This document shows, piece by piece, positions 24,810 through 33,514 of a DNA stretch of 64,000 nucleotides. The DNA is taken from the NCBI GenBank assembly GCA_017307855.1, contig JAFKGD010000002.1:186001-250000 (forward strand), written 5' to 3'. Position 1 is the first letter of the stretch. Every line of letters starts with the position of its first letter. The DNA is from Burkholderiales bacterium. Lineage in GTDB: Bacteria > Pseudomonadota > Gammaproteobacteria > Burkholderiales > Burkholderiaceae_C. The translations under genes were made by a program, and so were the position numbers. The notes below the pieces were generated by a model that was not told where the DNA came from, did not search any database, and was given only the letters and a program-made list of their open reading frames with translations.

Positions 24810-25607
24810 ATGGATACCCAAGCCATCCGCGCACAGATGCCGACGCTCGTTGTCGGTCATGTGCCTTCCAACGTCCGTTCGTTCAAATTCAACATCTTCG
24901 ACGGCCAGCCCAAGGTTTCGACGCTGGGCTTTCATATCGACCCGAAGCCTTTCGAGGGCAAGGTCATCGCCACCACCGACGAGGCCATCGTCGTCAAGAC
25001 GGGACGAGCCGAGTTCGCGGTGCTCGATCGCACGCTCGTGACCGAAGTGCCCGACGAGGGCGCCAAGGTGCAGGTCGAACCCTATGTCAGACGCCGCTTC
25101 GACGGTCAGCGGGCGGACACGCCCGAGGAGCAGACCGAGTTCACCGCCGACGGCCAGCCCTACACGGTGAAGCGGTTGGTGCTCGGGTCCGCACCGGCGA
25201 AGCTGCCGATTCCCAAGCCCCGCTGCCCCGAGCTGCAGGAACTGGTCGACCAACTGGAGCAGTTGCCCGCTCCCGACGGTTTCCGGCGCGTCACCCACAT
25301 GCTGGTGGATGCCGGCGCGCGGGACATCACCTGGGTCGATCCGCTGCCCGCCGACATCATCCGCACGCCGCCGGCCATCGGCTTCACCGTCGCCACGACG
25401 AAGTTCCAGGGTCGCGTCACCGTGCTGTATGAGCGTGGCCTCGACCTCTACGCGGTGGAGCTGCGCCGCGACGGCGAGCTGGTCGAACGGGTCGATGAGG
25501 TGTTCTTCGACACCCTCGGCGAGACGCTGGAACGGCTGATCGACGACGGGAGTTGGCGGCGCATCCGCGTGCAGTGCCTGTCGTGTCGTAAGGCTATCCG
25601 GCACTGA
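24810..25607 (+). CDS. ICE hypothetical protein
   Basis: A 265-residue protein without a recognised domain. The N-terminal half is beta-rich (RSFKFNIFDGQPKVSTLGFH, KVIATTDEAIVVKTGRAEFA), suggesting a nucleic-acid or small-molecule binding barrel. The C-terminus ends CLSCRKAIRH. ATG 24810 follows AAGGAG. It is preceded by copy 2 of the three-hairpin element and followed by a strong terminator. Confidence 0.72.
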   Translation: MDTQAIRAQMPTLVVGHVPSNVRSFKFNIFDGQPKVSTLGFHIDPKPFEGKVIATTDEAIVVKTGRAEFAVLDRTLVTEVPDEGAKVQVEPYVRRRFDGQRADTPEEQTEFTADGQPYTVKRLVLGSAPAKLPIPKPRCPELQELVDQLEQLPAPDGFRRVTHMLVDAGARDITWVDPLPADIIRTPPAIGFTVATTKFQGRVTVLYERGLDLYAVELRRDGELVERVDEVFFDTLGETLERLIDDGSWRRIRVQCLSCRKAIRH

Positions 25608-25617
25608 TCTCACAGCA

Positions 25618-25648
25618 GCTTCCCGCCCTCGCGGCGGGAAGCCTCTTT
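25618..25648 (+). terminator. Rho-independent terminator
   Basis: GCTTCCCGCC-n5-GGCGGGAAGC, a perfect 10-bp stem, followed by CTCTTTT. It is 10 bases after the preceding stop and 25 bases before the DUF3085 start, so it may also attenuate that gene. Confidence 0.7.
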
Positions 25649-25672
25649 TCCTGCCCCCTGGAGATCACACCC

Positions 25673-26038
25673 ATGACTGTTCGATTCAAAGGCACGGAGC
25701 TGCGGCCCGTGCTCGCCGAAGCGGTGGCGAATCAATGCCGCGTCATCCTGGTCAAGGATCAGGGCGTGTACTTCCTGGCCGAGTGCGGCGAGCGCCGACC
25801 CGATGGTCGCCAGAAGACCATCGCCTATGCCGCCGGTTGCAACCCGGATGTCGAGGCCTTCGACGACTGGTGGGAACTGGCGCGTGCCGAGTTCGGTGGC
25901 GACGACTTCGGCGAGTTCTTCGATCCGCAGGAGGGCGTGTTTGCGCGCATCCTGCGCAGCGAGGACGACCTCGACGTGTCCGCCACCGCGACACACCTGT
26001 CGCTGCAGGCGGTTCCTCCCACGCCCAGCGGTAACTGA
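25673..26038 (+). CDS. DUF3085 family ICE protein
   Basis: A 121-residue DUF3085 protein (TVRFKGTELRPVLAEAVANQ, VILVKDQGVYFLAECGERRP, IAYAAGCNPDVEAFDDWW). Function unknown; conserved in this ICE class and in related plasmids. CTGGAG precedes the ATG. It is flanked by terminator-like hairpins on both sides. Confidence 0.82.
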   Translation: MTVRFKGTELRPVLAEAVANQCRVILVKDQGVYFLAECGERRPDGRQKTIAYAAGCNPDVEAFDDWWELARAEFGGDDFGEFFDPQEGVFARILRSEDDLDVSATATHLSLQAVPPTPSGN

Positions 26039-26050
26039 CCGCCCATCCCT

Positions 26051-26080
26051 GGCCCCCGCTCCGGGGGCCTCTTTCTTCTC
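26051..26080 (+). terminator. Rho-independent terminator
   Basis: GGCCCCC-GCTCC-GGGGGCC followed by TCTTTCTTCT, 12 bases after the DUF3085 stop. Confidence 0.7.
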
Positions 26081-26157
26081 GGCAATGCGGACAGCCGCGA
26101 GTGCCGATTGCCGCTCGCCTGCGCGCCGTCCCGGCGCCACGCTTCCGGCCATGTTCC

Positions 26158-26228
26158 GCTGACGTCCGTCAGCGACATGCCCAGGCAGCCACGATCTTCA
26201 AGGCTGCGACGCGGTTCCGACCGCGTTG
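26158..26228 (+). ncRNA. Three-hairpin leader element, copy 3
   Basis: Hairpin A GCTGACG-TC-CGTCAGC (26158-26173), linker CATGCCC, hairpin B GCAGCC-n11-GGCTGC (26185-26207), hairpin C CGACGCGG-n6-CCGCGTTG (26207-26228). Relative to copies 1 and 2, hairpin B changed T to C on one strand and A to G on the other, keeping the pair. It lies 155 bases upstream of the DUF3577 gene. Comparative-genomics RNA motifs named for DUF3085 and DUF3577 exist to my recollection; identity with them is unchecked. Confidence 0.62.
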
Positions 26229-26382
26229 ATCACCCGAGTTCGCACCGGCATCCATGCGCGAACGGCCATCGGTTCTCGATGGCGATGCCACCAAGCTGTT
26301 CCATCAACCCACGCGGGGGTTCCACACCTTCCCCGCCTTGGGTCGGGTGTGTCTCCGCCTCATTGTTCCCAGGAGATTCACC

Positions 26383-26934
26383 ATGACCACTTCCAACGAA
26401 AAGTCCTACTTCGATCTGCACATCACCGGCCTCGGGTACCTCAATCGCATCCGCGAAGTGAAGCCCAAGAAAGGCGATGCGTTCCTGGCCTGCGACATCG
26501 CGGCTCTGAACGGTCCCAGCGATGACGTCTCGTATGTGCGTTTCGACACGCGCGTATCGGGATCGGAAGCGCAGCACCTGGTGCGCCGCTGCATTCAGGC
26601 GGTCGACGCCGAGAAGAAGGTGATGATCGGCTTCCGCATGGGCGACCTGTGGACCGACACCTTCACCTACTCCAAGGGCAAGCGTGCCGGCGAGCAGGGT
26701 GTGAGCCTCAAGGCCCGCCTGCTGTTCGTCAGTTGGATCAAGGTCGACGGCAAGCTCGTCTACAAGGCCGAGCCCAAGCCGACCGAGACCGACGAGCGGG
26801 ACCCGGAAGTCCCTGTGACGTCCGACGCGCCCGCTGCGCAGCAAGCCTCGGCACCGGAGCCTTCCGAGCCCGTCGCCGATGCTGCCGACGACGCAGCCGA
26901 TGCCCCCGCATTGGCCGTTGCCGAGTCGTTCTGA
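26383..26934 (+). CDS. DUF3577/STY4534-family ICE replication-associated protein
   Basis: A 183-residue protein of the STY4534/DUF3577 family (KSYFDLHITGLGYLNRIREV, KKGDAFLACDIAALNG, DVSYVRFDTRVSG). The first about 130 residues form an OB-like domain. The last about 55 are an acidic, Ala/Pro-rich tail reminiscent of SSB tails. ATG 26383 has AGGAG 8 bases upstream. Probably a single-strand DNA-binding factor in ICE replication or transfer; that is inferred from family naming and tail shape. Confidence 0.82.
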   Translation: MTTSNEKSYFDLHITGLGYLNRIREVKPKKGDAFLACDIAALNGPSDDVSYVRFDTRVSGSEAQHLVRRCIQAVDAEKKVMIGFRMGDLWTDTFTYSKGKRAGEQGVSLKARLLFVSWIKVDGKLVYKAEPKPTETDERDPEVPVTSDAPAAQQASAPEPSEPVADAADDAADAPALAVAESF

Positions 26935-26939
26935 TCCGC

Positions 26940-26970
26940 AAGGCCCCATCCCCGGGGCCTTGTCTTCTCT
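26940..26970 (+). terminator. Rho-independent terminator
   Basis: AAGGCCCC-n6-GGGGCCTT followed by GTCTTCTCTT, starting 5 bases after the DUF3577 stop. Confidence 0.65.
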
Positions 26971-26989
26971 TCGTCAGCAGGAGACCTTC

Positions 26990-27601
26990 ATGATCACCAT
27001 CCCCGGCCAACTGGCCATCAAGACCATCCACGGCAGGAACGGCGACTTCAACGTCGGCCGCCTGGCGACCTCGATCGGCGAGTTCGTCGTGAAGAACGCC
27101 GAACTCGATCAGTACCGCGAGGGCAAGTACGACGGTGATTTCGCCATCGTCGAGATTCGCCCCTCCACGTACAACGCCAACGGCCGCATGGTCATCGAGA
27201 TCCGCGCCCATCTGGGCGGGATGACGCTGTCCAACATCGACGCCCTGAGCCGCGACGAAGCCCGCCGGCTGAGTCCGCAGGAAGTCGATCCGATCGACGA
27301 GGAGGCGCAGGCGCCCGTGCCGGCAACGCCCCCGGCCAAGCCGAAGGCGAAGCCGCGCAGTCCGCGCGATCCCCTGGTCGATACCACGCCGTTCGGCAGC
27401 GAACCGGCTCCCGTGTCCGCTGCGGCCTCGGCCGAGGCAGACGACGCGGCGCTGTTCGGTGCCTTGTGGCCCCTGGGCGAGACCGTGAAGCTCGATGCGA
27501 CCGTGGATCGTCGTGTGCTGCGTCAGCAGCGCGACCGTCTCGACAAGCTGGGCTACGAGTTCGCTCCGCTGTCCCAGGACTGGCACCTCCAAGCTGCCTG
27601 A
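26990..27601 (+). CDS. DUF3275 family ICE protein
   Basis: A 203-residue DUF3275 protein (ITIPGQLAIKTIHGRNGDFN, VGRLATSIGEFVVKNAELDQ, GDFAIVEIRPSTY). The N-terminal 90 residues are the conserved beta-rich domain; a Pro/Lys/Ala-rich linker leads to a C-terminal block (LFGALWPLGETVKLDATVDR). Function unknown. AGGAG precedes ATG 26990. Also found beside DUF3577 in related ICEs. Confidence 0.82.
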   Translation: MITIPGQLAIKTIHGRNGDFNVGRLATSIGEFVVKNAELDQYREGKYDGDFAIVEIRPSTYNANGRMVIEIRAHLGGMTLSNIDALSRDEARRLSPQEVDPIDEEAQAPVPATPPAKPKAKPRSPRDPLVDTTPFGSEPAPVSAAASAEADDAALFGALWPLGETVKLDATVDRRVLRQQRDRLDKLGYEFAPLSQDWHLQAA

Positions 27602-27690
27602 TCCATCCGCCGCCTTGCGCGGCATTCCGCCACCCGCCGGGGTTCTCCCCCGACGGGGAGGGCTCCGGCCATTTCTTCAAGGAGACCTTC

Positions 27691-28056
27691 ATGGGCTGGA
27701 CCTTCGTACGTCAGACGCGCGATCGGTTGATCCGCGAGCTGATCGCTCCGCAGGCGTCCGAACACGCTTGCTGCGAAGTCATCGACCACACGCTGGACGG
27801 CGACGTTCTGTGGACCGTGGTTCGCGTCACCGCCAGGCAGGCGGGCGTCATGGGCCTCGTGGCCGGTGAGTCCGTCTGCTACATCGGCTGCCATCTGCTG
27901 GAAAGCTCGGGCGGCGATTGGGGCTACAAGTCCCTCGATGAGTCCGTGCATCCGTACTACTACTCGTGCCCGCTGCGCTATCTCGACATGGCGCCGGTGC
28001 AAAGCCCCGAGTGGCGCGAGCGGGTTCACCGCTTCCACGCGGGGCGCGCTGTCTAG
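27691..28056 (+). CDS. ICE hypothetical protein
   Basis: A 121-residue protein (MGWTFVRQTRDRLIRELIAP, CEVIDHTLDGDVLWTVVRVT, YIGCHLLESSGGDWGYKSLD). Related short proteins occur in ICEs and plasmids, often near DUF3275 genes. It is globular with several Cys/Trp; function not assignable. AAGGAG is 7 bases before ATG 27691. Confidence 0.72.
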   Translation: MGWTFVRQTRDRLIRELIAPQASEHACCEVIDHTLDGDVLWTVVRVTARQAGVMGLVAGESVCYIGCHLLESSGGDWGYKSLDESVHPYYYSCPLRYLDMAPVQSPEWRERVHRFHAGRAV

Positions 28057-28140
28057 CGGCACGCATCTTCCTTCACCCAACCGGGGCGAGCACGGCCCCG
28101 CGGGCTGTGGTTGCTCCTTCATTTCCAAGAGGACATCACC

Positions 28141-28791
28141 ATGCCTGCACCTTCTTCCGCGAAACCGCTGTACCGCATCGACGAATGCCCCGACCTCATG
28201 GCCGACGGTTGCGTCGGTGACGAGCAGGGCAATCTCGTCTTTCTCTCGATCTGGGCGCGCGACACCGCCGTTCAGGAGTTCCTCGCCCGCCTGACCCTCG
28301 GCCGGGATGAACAGGGACTGGATCAGTTCCACGTCATCACCGAGCAGGGCGCTTCCATCCCGGTCTTCGTCGGCAACGTCGAGAACCTGGAAAAGCGCAT
28401 CACCCGCGCCTATCGGCGAACGCTGTTCGGTTCGCTGACGAATGTGTGGCTGTTCGATCGTCGCTGCGTGAAGCCAGACAAGGCCAACGCCGGCGCGCTG
28501 GCGCTTCTGCCCAGGGATTCCGCTCACCGGCTCGACCGGCTGTGGACGCTGGTGCAGGACACCTGCCCGCTGCCACTGCTCGACCACTGGCGCGACACCG
28601 TGCTGGAGCTGTTGCAGACACGGCGGATGCTGACCGGTCTTCCCTTGGCCCTCGGGCCGCTGGAAGGCCATCGGCTGGCCCTCGATGTCCCGGCGCTGAC
28701 GAAGGCGTTGGGCGACCTGATCCGCAACGGCACCCTCGGCGCCACGCAGTACGAACTGGCCGCGAACGCACCGCTTCGGCGTGTGGCGTGA
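28141..28791 (+). CDS. ICE hypothetical protein
   Basis: A 216-residue protein of unknown function (DECPDLMADGCVGDEQGNLV, FVGNVENLEKRITRAYRRTL, LLQTRRMLTGLPLALGPLEG). It sits in the small-gene series before the methyltransferase. AAGAGGA precedes ATG 28141. No catalytic motif seen. Confidence 0.72.
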   Translation: MPAPSSAKPLYRIDECPDLMADGCVGDEQGNLVFLSIWARDTAVQEFLARLTLGRDEQGLDQFHVITEQGASIPVFVGNVENLEKRITRAYRRTLFGSLTNVWLFDRRCVKPDKANAGALALLPRDSAHRLDRLWTLVQDTCPLPLLDHWRDTVLELLQTRRMLTGLPLALGPLEGHRLALDVPALTKALGDLIRNGTLGATQYELAANAPLRRVA

Positions 28792-28856
28792 GCCATCCCC
28801 ACGGGCATGCGCGCCGCGCGTGCCCGCCTTCCCTCATCCATCATCAGGAGAAATCC

Positions 28857-29966
28857 ATGGCACTCATGTTTCCGCGCCTGGCGCGCAATTTCATCCGTAA
28901 CGGCTACTTCCCCACCGACGAGCCGACGCTGGAGCGGGCCTTGTCCGCACTGGCGCCGTCTCCCGGCTCCATGTCCATCCTCGATCCCTGCGCCGGCGAA
29001 GGCGTGGCGATTGCCGAAGCCGCCCACGCCCTCGGGCGCGAGCAGGTCCAGGCCTTCGCCGTCGAGTACGACGCTGAGCGTGCCCGCCACGCACGGCAAC
29101 TGGTCGATCGCTGCATCCACGGTGACCTGATGGACACACTGATCTCGCGCCAGTCCTTCGGGCTGCTGTGGCTGAACCCGCCGTATGGCGACCTGAGCAA
29201 GGACGTGAACGGCAACATCGGCTATCAGGGCCAGGGCCGTGCGCGGCTGGAAAAGCTGTTCTATCAGCGCGCGCTGCCGCTGCTGCAGTACGACGGCGTG
29301 CTGATCTTCATCGTGCCGTCCTACGTGCTCGACCCCGAGCTGGTCGGATGGCTGACGCGCCACTTCGCCGACCTACGCATCTACCGTGCGGTGGAAACGC
29401 AGTTCAAGCAGGTGGTGATCTTCGGCCGCAGGATTCGTCAGCGCGACCAGGCGTCGGAGTCGGTCAAGGCCGTGCGTGGTCTGCTGCTGCAGATCGGACA
29501 GGGCGACGCCGAAGCCGAGGAGCTGCCGCTCGAATGGCCGTTCCTGCCGTACACCGTCCCTGCCAGCCCGGCCGAGCCGGAGCACTTCTATCGCGTGACG
29601 ATGGAGCCCGAGCAGTTCGCCGATGAAGTCGGCCGGCTGCAAGGTCTCTGGCCGGCGCTCGATACGCACCTGGGCGCCGCGCAGCAATCGCTGCGTCCGC
29701 CCGCGCGGGCCTTGTCGCACTGGCATCTCGCCTTGGCCTTGGCCGCAGGCGCGATCTCTGGCGTAGTGAAGTCCAAGAGCGGGCGCGTGCTCGTCGTCAA
29801 AGGTGATACCCACAAGGAGAAGACCCTCCAGACGGAATACACCGAACGCGACGACGGCTCCGTGGCCGAGACGCGCATCCTCACCGACAAGTTCGTGCCG
29901 GTCATTCGTGCATGGGACTTGACGCTGGGCTCGCCTACGTGGGGCGAAGTGCTGACCATCCGCTGA
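28857..29966 (+). CDS. Putative DNA methyltransferase-like protein (DUF6094 type)
   Basis: A 369-residue protein with a class I SAM-dependent methyltransferase core. Motif I is SILDPCAGEGVAIAEAAHAL (residues about 40-59) and the amino-methyltransferase catalytic motif is NPPYGDLSKD (about 105). NPPY is typical of N6-adenine or N4-cytosine DNA methyltransferases. It has no partner endonuclease and occurs in this position across the ICE class, so protection of the element from host restriction is a reasonable inference. The second half (from about 230) is ICE-specific. Confidence 0.82.
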   Translation: MALMFPRLARNFIRNGYFPTDEPTLERALSALAPSPGSMSILDPCAGEGVAIAEAAHALGREQVQAFAVEYDAERARHARQLVDRCIHGDLMDTLISRQSFGLLWLNPPYGDLSKDVNGNIGYQGQGRARLEKLFYQRALPLLQYDGVLIFIVPSYVLDPELVGWLTRHFADLRIYRAVETQFKQVVIFGRRIRQRDQASESVKAVRGLLLQIGQGDAEAEELPLEWPFLPYTVPASPAEPEHFYRVTMEPEQFADEVGRLQGLWPALDTHLGAAQQSLRPPARALSHWHLALALAAGAISGVVKSKSGRVLVVKGDTHKEKTLQTEYTERDDGSVAETRILTDKFVPVIRAWDLTLGSPTWGEVLTIR

Positions 29967-30067
29967 TCGCTGTTCCCTGACGGTTCGCCGTCGCTTTCAT
30001 CCACCCACCGGGGTCACGTTGCCCCGATGGGGTGCCGTGGCCCCTTCTTCCAGAAGGAGAAACCACC

Positions 30068-30373
30068 ATGGCACTCGCAGTCCTCAACCTCGCGTCACAA
30101 GCACGCTTTTCGCCAGGGCAGGTGGTCATGACCGCCGGCGTCGACGAGCTGGTCCGACAGGGCCGGCTCAACCCCTCGCCGTACCTGCGCCGCCATCTTC
30201 ATGGCGATTGGGGCGACCTGGACGACAGCGATCGACGGCAGAACGACGCCGCGCTGAAGTCCGGTGAGGATCGTCTGTTCTCGTCCTACCAGGTCACGCG
30301 CGACCTGAAGCTCTGGATCATCACCGAATGGGATCGCAGCGTCACCACACTGCTGTTGCCCAGCGAATACTGA
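30068..30373 (+). CDS. Small ICE protein, unknown function
   Basis: A 101-residue protein (FSPGQVVMTAGVDELVRQGR, NPSPYLRRHLHGDWGDLDDS, LFSSYQVTRDLKLWIITEWD). This family is common on plasmids and ICEs and often mislabelled in relatives; no activity is known. AAGGAG precedes ATG 30068. Confidence 0.78.
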   Translation: MALAVLNLASQARFSPGQVVMTAGVDELVRQGRLNPSPYLRRHLHGDWGDLDDSDRRQNDAALKSGEDRLFSSYQVTRDLKLWIITEWDRSVTTLLLPSEY

Positions 30374-30472
30374 TCCGCATCCAGCGGCCTCGCGCCGCTT
30401 CTTTCTTCCCGCCCAGGGGCATGTCACCGCCCCGTGGGGGAGGTGCATGCCCCATTGCTTTGGAGCATCACC

Positions 30473-32746
30473 ATGTCCCTCGATCTCGAAACCGTTCCCG
30501 AAACCGCTGTGCAGGGCTACCTGCTCGAAGCGGCCGCTTCACCCCTCACGCTCAGCCTGCAGGACTTCGTGTCCGAGTTCGGCGACGAGCTGCTCGACTC
30601 GCTCAACCGCGCCAATCCTCCGGTCTACACCGGCCAGGTGCGGGGGCATCGGCAACTGATCCTCGCCACGCTCAAGCGCAAGCTGTTCCCGGCGCAAGCC
30701 GATGTGGTCCATGCCGTCACCGAGCTACTGGTAGACCGCGGCGAACGCGCCGCGATCGTCAATGGCGAGATGGGTTGCGGCAAGACGACCGTCGGCATCG
30801 CCACGGCCGCCGTGCTCAACGCCGAGGGCTACCGCCGCACCCTGGTGCTCTCGCCACCCCACTTGGTCTACAAGTGGCGGCGCGAAATCCAGGAGACGGT
30901 GGCCGGTGCCAAGGTCTGGGTGCTCAATGGCCCGGACACGCTGGTCAAGCTGCTGAAACTGCGCGAGCAGTTGGGCGTGCCGGCCCAGGGCCAGGAGTTC
31001 TTCGTCCTGGGCCGCGTGCGGATGCGGATGGGGTTCCACTGGAAGCCTGTCTTCGTTCGGCGGCGCACGCCTCACGGCGACGTGGGGGCCTGCCCGGATT
31101 GCGGGCATGTCATCACCGACCTCGACGGCGAGCCGATCAACCCGGTCGCGCTCGAAGCCGAGGAGTCCCGCCGCAAGTGCAGCCACTGCCGTGCACCGCT
31201 GTGGTCGTTGATCCGTCCCAGAGGCCTGTCCGCCAGCGACCAGTCCTCGACCGTGCTCAAGGCACTGAAGCGCATTCCAACCATTGGCGAAGTCACCGCG
31301 CAGAAGCTGATGCAGAAGTTCGGTGACGCCTTCCTCGCGTCGATGCTCGGGGACAACATCCACGAGTTCATCAACCTGATGGATGGCAACGGCGAGCTGG
31401 TCTTCTCGGACCGGCAAGCCCACCGGATGGAACGCGCGATGGCCAACATGGAGTTCGGCTTCGGCGAGGGCGGCTACCAGCCGTCCGAGTTCATCAAGAG
31501 GCAGCTTCCCCAAGGCACGTTCGACCTGCTCATCGCCGACGAGGCGCACGAGTACAAGAACGGCGGCTCCGCACAGGGCCAGGCCATGGGGGTGTTGGCG
31601 GCCAAGGCGCGCAAGACGCTATTGCTCACCGGCACGCTGATGGGCGGCTACGGCGACGACCTGTTCCACCTGCTGTTCCGCGCCCTGCCGGGGCGGATGA
31701 TCGAAGACGGCTACCGGCCGACGAAGAGCGGCAGCATGACCTCGGCCGCGATGGCGTTCATGCGCGATCACGGTGTCTTGAAGGACATCTACTCCGAGAG
31801 CACCGGCACGGCGCACAAGACGGCCAAGGGCACCAAGGTATCGGTGCGCACGGTCAAGGCGCCGGGTTTCGGTCCCAAGGGCGTACTGCGTTGCGTCCTG
31901 CCGTTCACGGTCTTCCTCAAGTTGAAGGACATCGGTGGCAACGTGCTGCCGCCCTACGACGAGGAGTTCCGCGAAGTCGCGATGGACACGGCGCAAGCCG
32001 CGGCCTACCGCGATCTGGCGGGTCGCCTGACCCAGGAGCTGAAGCAGGCCCTGGCGAAGCGCGACACGACGCTGCTCGGTGTGGTCCTCAACGTGCTGCT
32101 GGCCTGGCCGGACTGCTGCTTCCGGTCGGAAACCGTGGTGCATCCGCGCACGCGCAACACCTTGGCGTTCGTACCGGCTCAGTTCAACGAGCTGGAGGTG
32201 ATGCCCAAGGAGCGCGAGCTGATCGAGATCTGCAAGCAAGAGAAGGCGGAAGGTCGCAAGACCCTGGTCTATTCGGTCTACACCGGCACGCGCGATACCA
32301 CGTCGCGTTTGAAGGTGCTGCTGGAGCAGGAAGGCTTCAAGGTTGCGGTACTGCGCGCGAGCGTGGATGCCTCCCGCCGCGAGGACTGGATCGCCGAGCA
32401 GTTGGACCGTGGCATCGACGTGCTCATCACCAATCCCGAGCTGGTGAAAACCGGCCTGGACCTGCTGGAGTTCCCGACCATCGTGTTCCTCCAGTCCGGC
32501 TACAACGTGTATTCGCTGCAGCAGGCCGCCCGGCGCTCATGGCGCATCGGCCAGAAGCAGCCGGTGCGCGTGATCTACCTGGGCTATGCCAACTCCTCGC
32601 AGATGACCTGCCTGGGGTTGATGGCCAGGAAGATCATGGTCTCGCAAAGCACGTCGGGAGACGTACCCGAGTCGGGCCTGGATGTTCTGAACCAGGATGG
32701 TGATTCCGTCGAGGTCGCACTGGCCCGGCAGCTTGTCACGGTCTGA
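30473..32746 (+). CDS. SNF2/DEAH-type helicase of the ICE core
   Basis: A 757-residue superfamily 2 helicase. Walker A is NGEMGCGKTTVGIA (residues about 98-111) and the DEAH box is LLIADEAHEYKNGG (about 352). A conserved C-terminal helicase domain carries LITNPELVKTGLDL and the arginine-finger motif QAARRSWRIGQKQPVRVIY. Between the two lobes is a four-Cys zinc ribbon (CPDCGHVITD, CSHCRAPLW) near residues 207-241 and an HhH-like stretch. Its place in ICE biology is unknown; remodelling of ICE DNA is inferred. A strong terminator ends this transcription unit. Confidence 0.87.
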   Translation: MSLDLETVPETAVQGYLLEAAASPLTLSLQDFVSEFGDELLDSLNRANPPVYTGQVRGHRQLILATLKRKLFPAQADVVHAVTELLVDRGERAAIVNGEMGCGKTTVGIATAAVLNAEGYRRTLVLSPPHLVYKWRREIQETVAGAKVWVLNGPDTLVKLLKLREQLGVPAQGQEFFVLGRVRMRMGFHWKPVFVRRRTPHGDVGACPDCGHVITDLDGEPINPVALEAEESRRKCSHCRAPLWSLIRPRGLSASDQSSTVLKALKRIPTIGEVTAQKLMQKFGDAFLASMLGDNIHEFINLMDGNGELVFSDRQAHRMERAMANMEFGFGEGGYQPSEFIKRQLPQGTFDLLIADEAHEYKNGGSAQGQAMGVLAAKARKTLLLTGTLMGGYGDDLFHLLFRALPGRMIEDGYRPTKSGSMTSAAMAFMRDHGVLKDIYSESTGTAHKTAKGTKVSVRTVKAPGFGPKGVLRCVLPFTVFLKLKDIGGNVLPPYDEEFREVAMDTAQAAAYRDLAGRLTQELKQALAKRDTTLLGVVLNVLLAWPDCCFRSETVVHPRTRNTLAFVPAQFNELEVMPKERELIEICKQEKAEGRKTLVYSVYTGTRDTTSRLKVLLEQEGFKVAVLRASVDASRREDWIAEQLDRGIDVLITNPELVKTGLDLLEFPTIVFLQSGYNVYSLQQAARRSWRIGQKQPVRVIYLGYANSSQMTCLGLMARKIMVSQSTSGDVPESGLDVLNQDGDSVEVALARQLVTV

Positions 32747-32793
32747 TCCATGTGCCCATGCCGGTGGCCCCTCGGGGTCGCCGGCTTCTTTCC

Positions 32794-32818
32794 ACGGCCC
32801 TTCGGGGCCGTTTTTCTT
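32794..32818 (+). terminator. Rho-independent terminator
   Basis: ACGGCCC-TTCG-GGGCCGT followed by TTTTCTT: a 7-bp GC stem with UUCG tetraloop and T-run, 47 bases after the helicase stop. It separates the helicase unit from the conjugation genes. Confidence 0.85.
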
Positions 32819-32944
32819 GGGCGTATGACAGTCCATGGCGCTGCCCAGCCATGTATTCGGGCGGGCGTCAGTGCGTTTTGTTTGCTGCCCGCAGGCCAAG
32901 CGGCGGCGATGGTGAGCGCTCCGTGTTCCAGGGAAGCGCCCTCC

Positions 32945-33514
32945 ATGCAACCATCCATCCGCGCTGTTCACCGCCTGGCCCTCGCCGCTGGCTTGCTGGC
33001 CGGCAGCCTGTTGGCCGCCGGCTGCGCCACGACCGCCGCGTCGTCTGCGCCAGCGGTGCCGGCCGCATCGCCAACCGCCGTCGCGCCGGAGCCGGGTTTC
33101 GTTCCGGTGGCCCGCTACGGCCGCTACACCCTGGTCGAGCTGGTGCCGGAACCTGCGCAGCGTGATCTCTTGCAGCAGGCGGTGGAGGTCTCGATTCCGC
33201 CCATGCTCGATGCCAGCGTGGGCGATGCCATGCGCCATGTGCTCCTGCGCTCGGGCTACCGGCTCTGCGATGCGGTCGAAGCCGCCACGCTCTACGCGCT
33301 GCCGCTGCCTGCCGCACACCTGCGCCTGGGCCCGCTGATGCTGCGCGATGCCTTGCTGACCCTTGCCGGCCCCGCCTGGGAGCTGTCGGTCGATGACTTG
33401 ACCCGCCAGGTCTGCTTCAGCCGGCACGGTGCTCCCACCTTCCTTTCCGCCAACCCGCCCGGCACCGCCACGCCCGTGCCGGACGCCGACCGGCCCGAGG
33501 AGCTGCAGCCATGA
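32945..33514 (+). CDS. PilL-like ICE lipoprotein
   Basis: A 189-residue predicted lipoprotein. The start at 32945 gives a signal peptide with lipobox LAAGC, so the mature protein is anchored from Cys about 23. The body (FVPVARYGRYTLVELVPEPA, DAMRHVLLRSGYRLCD, LTLAGPAWELSVDDLTRQVC) resembles the PilL/secretin-associated domain of the PFGI-1-class lipoprotein that starts the conjugation cluster. It probably acts in the mating-pair or pilus apparatus. The stop overlaps the next start. Confidence 0.8.
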   Translation: MQPSIRAVHRLALAAGLLAGSLLAAGCATTAASSAPAVPAASPTAVAPEPGFVPVARYGRYTLVELVPEPAQRDLLQQAVEVSIPPMLDASVGDAMRHVLLRSGYRLCDAVEAATLYALPLPAAHLRLGPLMLRDALLTLAGPAWELSVDDLTRQVCFSRHGAPTFLSANPPGTATPVPDADRPEELQP

